Origin: Enchytraeus crypticus
Taxonomy: Eukaryota; Annelida; Clitellata; Enchytraeida; Enchytraeidae
NCBI GenBank assembly: GCA_905160935.1
Contig: CAJHZI010000197.1
Span: 757,501-821,500 of the forward strand
Direction: 5' to 3'
DNA: 64,000 nt
The notes under the pieces were generated by a model that saw only the letters and a list, made by a program, of their open reading frames with translations, was not told the DNA's origin and did not search any database. Shown here piece by piece: positions 57,391 through 64,000 of this stretch. The first letter of the stretch is position 1. Each line of letters starts with the position of its first letter. Made by a program: the position numbers and the translations under genes.

Positions 57391-57784
57391 TAAACTAGGT
57401 CTTGTTAAAGGAACCTTAGGATCTTTTTGTAAAAATGATATTAATTCCTTGTTAATAAAAATATTTCAACAAAATTTGCAGATTAAGTTTCCAAATTCCA
57501 CCTTTTAAAAGCCTGAAGATATTGCTAAACAAATTGGAAATTTGATAGTTATTGACATTTTGCAAAGGGCGCATTTTTCCCCAGTCTACATATTCATGCT
57601 CACTCTGTATTCAGTATCATAGGAGAAGTACTCAGACGTTTCTCGCACAGATTTCAGATAGACAAATGTTACTATAAATACGTAAGCTGCAACAAGCTTC
57701 AAGTTTCATAAATTTAAACTGCTCCGTATAAGATAAATAAATAAATAGTCGTGAAACAATGAAGAACATTAATGAGTATTTTAC

Positions 57785-57883
57785 CAAGGCTCGAGCATCC
57801 ACTTCACATTTGTGATCCAACAGCAATCGAGCAGTTTTAACGTTACCGCAGTGAGCAGCAACGTGCAAAGGTGTAAGATAATC
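57785..57883 (-). CDS. ANK: Ankyrin exon 3: repeat 11
   Basis: A 99-bp, phase 0-0 exon, starting [19 protein letters not shown] and ending EVDARAL. The DYLT...AAHCG signature is characteristic of this repeat position in ankyrins. Acceptor ACAG at 57,887-57,884; donor GTAAAA from 57,784. Confidence 0.95.
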
Positions 57884-57944
57884 CTGTATTTACAAAATAC
57901 GGTAACAGTTACATACCACAGAACCAATTGAAATAACAGGTTAA

Positions 57945-57950
57945 ATATAT

Positions 57951-58006
<56 letters not shown>

Positions 58007-58030
58007 TATATATATTATATGTATATATTT
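57945..58030. repeat. (TA)n microsatellite
   Basis: TA run with short interruptions, followed by (TTTA)-like sequence. Confidence 0.9.
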
Positions 58031-58511
58031 TTTAAATTTATTTATTTACATGTATATTTATAGGATTTATAAATGCTGCGCTTAATTGTATTCCGCAATT
58101 TATGAGTGAATTGGAATACAATTTAGAATTCCAAATTACGTCATATATGGATACTGCATTCACGGCAGAGCTAAAGCCTAAGGCGTTAGAATCCTATGAA
58201 GTTCATTTATGGTTAATAATATTCAGATATCTGAAGAGCGATGATTAACTAGTATACTGCATAAAATTATGCTTCACGTTTCTGTCTGAATTGGAATATG
58301 GTAACAAGAACCGATTCGAAATCCCTTACTACATCATATTTCGATACTACAAATATTGTTAAAATATAATATATTAGAATCCTAAGAAGTCCATTAATAG
58401 CCAGATTAATTATTGAAACAACTAAGAACAAACCTGAATATACATGTACTTAATGAGTTATTCAAACAAACATTAATGATATTTTTTCAAACAAACAGCA
58501 CACAAATGAAT

Positions 58512-59467
58512 CCCTCTCTCTTAGTGCACTGCCTACTGGCAGGTCCATGGTACATAACGCCTCCACTCTTCTCTGTCTTACGCCTCCCTCTTCATTTCCA
58601 CATACGAGTGGGTCTTTAAATCATCTAACATATCTAATCTTGGCCTGCCCCTGCCTCTTTTTCCTTCCATTCTACCTTCTATGACCTCTTTTAATAGACC
58701 TTCCCCTCTTAGAATGTGTCCTATCTATCTCTTCTTCCTTTTTCTTAATACATTTATCCACTGTCTATCTGTGCCAACTCTCTCCAGGACTTCCTCATTT
58801 GTAACCTTTTGAGTCCAGCTAATCCTCTCCATTCTTCTCCAAATCCACATTTCCAATGCCTCCAGTTTCCTAATATCTTCCTTCCTTAATGTCCATGTTT
58901 CACATCCATACAATAGCGTGGTCCAAACCAAAGTTTTCACTATCTTTATCTTTGTGTCTTTCTTTAGACTTTTTGTTAATAGTTCTTTTCTACTACCAAA
59001 GGCCGCTTTTGCTTGTGCAATCCTACTGCATATTTCTGTCTCACATTTCCCATCATCGGTTATAGTATGACCTAAATATTTGAAACTCCTTACCTGTTCC
59101 AATTTCGTATCATTTATTGTGATATTGACTTCACCTTTATTATTGGACACTCTCATAACCTTGGTCCTTTTTTATATTAATCTTTATGCCATACCTTAGG
59201 GCCGTATCATTCAGCCTATCCATTATCTTCTGCAATCCAATCTCGCTGCTCGCTACCATTCCTTGGTCATCTGCAAATAGTACATCTTGTAACAAATTCC
59301 CTCCTACTTTTATTCCTTCTTCCATGTCTTCCATGGCTTCCTCCATCATTACCTCAGCGTAAATGTTAAACAGCAGCGGCGAAATGCTACAACCATGTCT
59401 TACTACACGTCCTATTTCATCTTCTTCTGAGTATTCTTGTTGGATTTTGATTACGGCTCTTTGATTT
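58512..59467 (-). mobile_element. LINE family A, 5'-truncated copy with 12-bp target duplication
   Basis: The direct repeat acacaaatgaat flanks the element (58,500-58,511 and 59,468-59,479). The minus strand encodes the end of a reverse transcriptase: FNIYAEVMMEEAMEDMEEGI, the FADDQGMVASS catalytic motif, then after a frameshift EQVRSFKYLGHTITDDGKC, LVWTTLLYGCETWTLRKED and LEMWIWRRMERISW. This is the common arthropod/invertebrate-type RT with the YGCETW block. The 3' end carries the family landmark tggacctgccagtaggcagt (minus strand). Confidence 0.93.
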
Positions 59468-59713
59468 ACACAAATGAATATGCCAGAATAAATAGAGCAT
59501 TAATTTATGAACGAATACGTACGTTTACATAGCATTTAATTGAACATTTATTTGTAAATGAATTATTTATAAATGACAGAGTAACTAGAGCATGCATATA
59601 ATCATTGAACTTCACAGAAAAAGTAGACAAACAATTTTATCAGGTAATTACCACAACGGTCAGCGATTCTAGAGAGTTGTACATGTAGAGTAGAGAAAAG
59701 TAGTGTAACTTAC

Positions 59714-59911
59714 CACAGTGACATCGTCAATAAGTGAGTTGTGTTTGATTAGGATGCGGGCGCAGTCGACATGGTCGCCCTGTGCAGACATGTGCAGTGG
59801 ACTCAAGCCGTTCTTTGTCTTCTCGTTAACTATCGCTTTATGCTCACATAGATGTTCAACCACAGCCGTGTGCCCACTCCGAGCAGCGCAGTGCAACGGC
59901 GTCAAACCATC
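59714..59911 (-). CDS. ANK: Ankyrin exon 2: repeats 9-10
   Basis: A 198-bp, phase 0-0 exon encoding two repeats: [21 protein letters not shown]... and [21 protein letters not shown]..., ending DDVTV. These match the order of repeats in other ankyrins, where CAARSGH is followed by AQGDHV. Acceptor AAG at 59,914-59,912; donor GTAAGT from 59,713. Confidence 0.95.
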
Positions 59912-60244
59912 CTTCGTAAGATATAATATAATACAGTGACGATTTAAAGTCCTGTCTCTCATCCTAAGGCTATCGAATATACAAGTGTAAGCAGTTTAGA
60001 GTGGAATTTAGAGCACTCGTTTAAGGTGCGCGTCAATTGAAAGAAATTAAGCTACGTCACGCCCGGTTAGTAGGTTACTTTGTGGGTAAGCACCTTGAAA
60101 GATACCGAGTGTTTTAACTTTGAAAGAAATATAATCCCAAGGGTGTTAGAAGATTATTCTTAAATTCGCTCCGGCTGCAATCAATGCATCAACAAAGGCA
60201 ACGGTTACTAATAACCATGGAGAGAAAGGAGGAAGTAAAAAATA

Positions 60245-61165
60245 ATCTTCATCTAGTGCACTGTCTAACGGCAGATCCATGGCATATAACTCTTCCAACC
60301 AATTCTATCCTCAACCTTCCATTCATCTCTATATACGAATTTGTTGTCAGATCATCTAGCATCTCATGTCTCGGTCTTCCTCTAACTATTTCCCTTGCCT
60401 TATTCCTTCTATTACATCTTTTAACAAACTATTTCCTTTATAATATGTCCTATCCAGCTATTTCTTATCACATTCATTAACTGTCTATATATATATATAC
60501 CGACTCTTTCAAGAATTTCTTCATTTTTTATTTTTTCTGTCTAACTAATCTTTTCCATCCTTCTCCATAACCACATTTCCAATGCCTGTGGTTTCCTGAT
60601 ATCTTCTTTCTTTGATGTCCACATTTCACATCCGTACAGATGTGTCGACCAAACCATTGTTTTCATCAACTCTACCTTTGTGTTTTTCCCAATGCTAGTT
60701 AGTTCCCAATGCTTATGTTAGTAGTTCATTTCTCTTTCCAAAAGACTCCCTTGCCTGTGCAATTCTACATTTTATTTCTGTCTCACACTTCCCATCATGC
60801 GTGATGGTGTGGTCGAAATTCTTGAAGCTTCTTATCTTTTCCAGTAGCGCATTATTCAATGCAATATTTACATCCCTGTGACTCCTAGCGAGCATACCTT
60901 GATCATCTGCAAACCTCACTTCTTTCAGCAATTTACCTCCAATAGTTATCCTTTCCTCAATATCTTCCATCGCCTCAACCATTACCACCTCGGCTAAGAG
61001 ATTAAGCTGTAGTGGTGAAATGCAACATTTTTGTCTTATTCCCTGTCCTATTTAGCCCTTCTCAGAGAACTCTTGCTGGATTTTGACTGTTTTCTAATTT
61101 ATGTACAAATTTAAAATCAATCTTCAATCTCCAGTCAACTCCAATTTTCCTCAATATGTTTAAAA
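60245..61165 (-). mobile_element. LINE family A, 3' half, interrupted by LINE B
   Basis: The minus strand encodes RKIGVDWRLKIDFKFVHK, QLNLLAEVVMVEAMEDIEER, the FADDQGMLARS catalytic motif, KIRSFKNFDHTITHDGKCET and EIKCRIAQARESFGKRNELL, with stops. The 5' continuation is at 62,632-62,850. Confidence 0.88.
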
Positions 61166-62631
61166 TACAGTACAATATAAATATTCAGGAAAAAGCAATA
61201 TACAATATTCAGGAAAAAGCACTCTACATATATGGCCGTATTAAACATGCATGATAGAGTGTCTAAAGCTATTGACAATAAAGAATTTTGTTTGGGTATT
61301 TTCAGAGATCTCTCAAAAGCTTTTGATACTTCAACCATGAAATATTACTTAAAAAACTAGAAATGTATGGTTTTAGGGGAGTATTTAATACACTTCTAAA
61401 AAGTTACTTAACTAGTAGACAGCAATATGTGGTATATAATAATTCAGAATCAAATTATAGAACTATTCAATGTGGTGTCCCATAAGGTTCAATATTGGGA
61501 CCTTTGTTGTTTCTGATTTATGTCAATGACATATCTGAGATTAGTAAAATTCTCACCTTCATATTATTTGCAGATGATAAAAATATTATCTGCACAAACC
61601 CTGATATTTTGAAACTAGTGAATTCAATTAATACTGAACTCCTAACACTCTCTGACTGGTTTAAAGCGAATAGATTATCCCTAAATATACAAAAAACCAA
61701 TTACATGCTATTTGGGTATAAATACAAATATAACAATAATTCTGAAAATTTTCATATATACATAGATGATATCAACATTTCTAGAATAGATAAGATTAAA
61801 TTTTTGGGAGTGATTCTTGATGAAAAATTATCACGGCAATATCATATTTCTTATACTGCACAAAAATTAGCCAAATCCATTGGATTACTCCATAGGGTTA
61901 AAACTAAATTACCTAAACATTGTATGTTAAATTTATACTACAGTCTAATATATCCGCATCTAATTTATTGTAATATTGTTTGTGGGAACACTTCTAAAAC
62001 CCTACTCAACGAATTGATAGTACTCCAAAAACGAGCAATTAGAATAATTCAACATGCAGAGTTTCGTAGTCATGCGAACAATATATTTAAAGAACTTAAA
62101 ATTTTAAAGTTAAGTGATATTCATAAACATTGCTGTTGCGTATTTCTGTATAAAGTTATTCATAATGATATGCCTTTATGTTACAACTATTCGTTGCTAT
62201 TAAATAGTGTTGTAAATTTTGTTTATAAATTTCGACAAGTTTCCGAATTTACTATACCATCGTTCAGAACTTTCTGTCGCGAAAAGTATATCGCTGTACA
62301 AGGCCCTAGATACTGGCTATCCCTTCCATCTAATTTACGATCATTTCCCTTCGTTAACTGTTTCAATATTAATCTTCGTCAGTACTTATTAAATAATTAG
62401 CAATGATAATGAACTTGAATGTATAATTATGCATACCTATTATCATTAATTTTCTTTATTTTGAATTTCTTTATTTCAATTCTTTAATTTCTACTTTTTA
62501 TTTTTCGTTGTAAGTTCACCATGGTTCACATTTAAATTGTGTTTACATATTGGATTTACTTGATTGTTTGCATTGCTTGTGAACTGTACAGGGTTGAATG
62601 ACCCTTTTTGGTGATCTAACTAAACTAACTA
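61166..62631 (+). mobile_element. LINE family B copy nested in LINE A
   Basis: The plus strand encodes FCLGIFRDLSKAFDT, GSILGPLLFLIYVNDISE, LFADDKNIIC (catalytic), KIKFLGVILDEKLSRQYHIS and a C-terminal region ending LRQYLLNN at 62,400. A stop interrupts the GVP-GS motif near 61,482. It is bordered by taaaata on both sides (about 61,159-61,165 and 62,629-62,636), consistent with a target duplication. 5'-truncated. The open ~300 codons indicate a moderately recent insertion. Confidence 0.88.
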
Positions 62632-62850
62632 AAATATCCAGTCTATTCTATCAAAAGTCTTATCAAAATCTGCAAAATATATGAAGACTTCATTTCCGTG
62701 TTCAAAGCTGCCTTCACATATAACTCTCACAACTCCTATTGCTATTCTAGTACCACATCCTTTTCGAAAGCAAACTGTGTGTTACTCAGTATTGCTTCTG
62801 ATTTTGGTTGAATACGATTACTTAATATTTCTAACAAGATTTAAAGAAAT
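62632..62850 (-). mobile_element. LINE family A, 5' part of the interrupted copy
   Basis: The minus strand encodes ILSNRIQPKSEAILSNTQFA (with an altered stop/frame), GCGTRIAIGVVRVICEGSF, GNEVFIYFADFDKTFDRIDW. These are the RT finger motifs that precede the RKIGVDW segment found at the other side of LINE B. Confidence 0.85.
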
Positions 62851-63369
62851 GAATAACCTAAAGAATAGAATAGACCTAAATAGTGTAAAAGAATAGAATA
62901 GACCTAATAGTGTAAAAGAATAAGTCTAAGATTAAGCACATTAATATACTACTATGCCATCATCTTATAGCATTGGTATACTACAGAACATTAAAGTATT
63001 ATTTAGCTAGATACAACATCAGTGAACTTCTAAAAGATATAAAAAATCAACGAGAATTTTCAAGATCGACGAAGCACTTGTGCAACACACTTCCAACTCT
63101 ATGGAACTGCATAAAAAGGCTATGAACGCGAACATAAGAAGGTTTTGTAAAACCATGAATTTGATGTACAAATAGAACTATTAGGAAATTTGAAAAAATA
63201 TGACAAATTTAAAAGCCTACAACAACAGTGATTAACTGTTTTGTGGAGTTTACACAGAAGTAACAAATTTGTACAAGTAGTGTATCAATGCTATATTTAC
63301 GTTTTGTCTCAAATTTCATTGATGAAAAAGTAAAAAAACTCTTCAATCAAGTAATGTAGTACTACTTAC
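62851..63369. other. Intron sequence before exon 1, no recognised content
   Basis: AT-rich. A 20-bp word (aatagaatagacctaa) is repeated at ~62,865 and ~62,895. No coding signal. Confidence 0.5.
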
Positions 63370-63468
63370 GCGAGTTTTACAGTCTATATTGGCATGATGT
63401 TGGAGTAGCAATACGACCATGTTCAAGCGACCCCATTTACTGGCGACGTGAAGAGGTGTTATCGAATT
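63370..63468 (-). CDS. ANK: Ankyrin exon 1 in window: ankyrin repeat 8
   Basis: A 99-bp, phase 0-0 exon encoding one 33-residue ankyrin repeat that begins NSITPLHVASKWGR and ends NIDCKTR. It has the TPLH helix start and the LLLQHHA turn typical of the family. Acceptor ...ATTCAG at 63,470-63,469; donor GTAAG from 63,369. Counting back from the last repeat, this is number 8 of the canonical 24. The repeats form the membrane-protein-binding solenoid. Confidence 0.95.
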
Positions 63469-63609
63469 CTGAATAAAAATGACAAAATCTAAGTAATAGA
63501 GCAATATATAAATAAATGAGGAAGAAGGCATATAGGTGTCCACCTCGTCATGAGCTGAATCCCCCAAAACTAATGGTATACAAGTATCAAAAAGGAATAT
63601 TGGATGATT

Positions 63610-63712
63610 TGGTGATCCCCTTGTGCATATGAACATGGGGAGGGCAGCAGAGGATGGGGATGAGTGGAGGCGTTGTATATCGTGGACCTGCCAGCAGGCA
63701 GTGTACTTATCG
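63610..63712 (+). mobile_element. LINE family A, 3' terminal fragment
   Basis: gatgagtggaggcgttgtat, atcgtggacctgccagcagg and cagtgtactta match the reverse complement of 58,512-58,600. It is followed directly by (TA)n at 63,720-63,756. Confidence 0.8.
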
Positions 63713-63717
63713 ATCGA

Positions 63718-63758
<41 letters not shown>

Positions 63759-64000
63759 TATACATGTATATGAGTATATATACATGTATATATATAATAT
63801 AAATAATATAGTCAATAGATAAGTCTACATAAGTATTAACTAATCTCAATTTTATATATAATTACATGTAAAAGAAGCAAAACAATACTTAATATAAATA
63901 AACAATATCTAATCAAATACTTATTGGTTATTATAATCATTTTGAAATATGCAAGTGCTGTTTTAGTGGAATTCTCTATTTCAATATCATTAAATTCTAA

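Larger units (their letters stand above)
858..63468 (-). other. ANK: Ankyrin gene (giant-exon type), both ends outside the window
   Basis: One transcription unit on the minus strand, reconstructed as 26 exons with compatible phases (26,536 coding nt in the window). Domain order is ankyrin repeats 8 to 24, linker, ZU5, ZU5, UPA, death domain, tail exons and giant exon. Ankyrins are known to tether ion channels, transporters and cell-adhesion molecules (through the repeats) to spectrin (through the first ZU5) beneath the plasma membrane. Giant isoforms of other animals act in axons. Sixteen full repeats plus a terminal one are encoded here, so seven repeats and the start codon should lie above position 64,000. 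Introns range from about 190 nt to 3.5 kb and contain all the transposons of the window. Family assignment is certain; orthology to a particular paralogue (fly Ank or Ank2, nematode unc-44) cannot be decided here. Confidence 0.97.

Overview
The window is one stretch of an AT-rich animal nuclear genome, and nearly all of it is occupied by a single gene on the minus strand: an ankyrin (ANK family membrane-cytoskeleton adaptor). Both ends of the gene run off the window. I reconstructed 26 exons from protein similarity, AG/GT splice sites and reading phase. They encode at least 8,845 residues: ankyrin repeats 8 to 24 of the canonical 24 (exons of 99, 198 or 297 bp, all phase 0), a Ser/Thr/Pro/Gln linker, a possible 18-nt microexon, tandem ZU5 domains, the UPA domain, a death domain, three small tail exons, and one 22,002-bp giant exon. 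Start codon and repeats 1 to 7 lie beyond position 64,000. A strong splice donor at 858/857 suggests that the last exon or exons lie below position 1.

The giant exon (22,859 down to 858) is the main object of interest. It encodes an acidic, Glu-rich tail of more than 7,300 residues. About 48 tandem copies of a roughly 110-residue unit fill residues ~1,680 to 6,930. The central ~24 copies are strongly homogenised and contain a recent multi-unit duplication. An older, more diverged repeat family fills residues ~480 to 1,600. The last ~150 residues carry two DGT-x-V-type motifs resembling the ordinary ankyrin C-terminal tail. Giant-exon ankyrins are known in bilaterians (vertebrate ANK2/ANK3, Drosophila Ank2). 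In vertebrates the giant exon precedes the death domain; here it follows it. Every exon from the death domain downwards is phase 1-1 as modelled, so each can be skipped or included without a frameshift.

The introns hold the rest: a tRNA-derived SINE family (eight copies or fragments), at least three LINE families (one copy with a 12-bp target duplication, and one LINE nested inside another), a hAT element with 8-bp target duplications, a decayed mariner, several dispersed unnamed repeats, long (TA)n tracts, a minisatellite overlapping a splice donor, and an unusual number of near-perfect short-loop palindromes, including one with 83-bp arms. No transposon was found inside the 22-kb giant exon.

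Organism: an invertebrate bilaterian is likely from the giant exon placed after the death domain, the intron density and the LINE/SINE/mariner/hAT mix. The sequence does not let me name the phylum with confidence. No prokaryotic, viral or CRISPR features were seen, and no second host gene.
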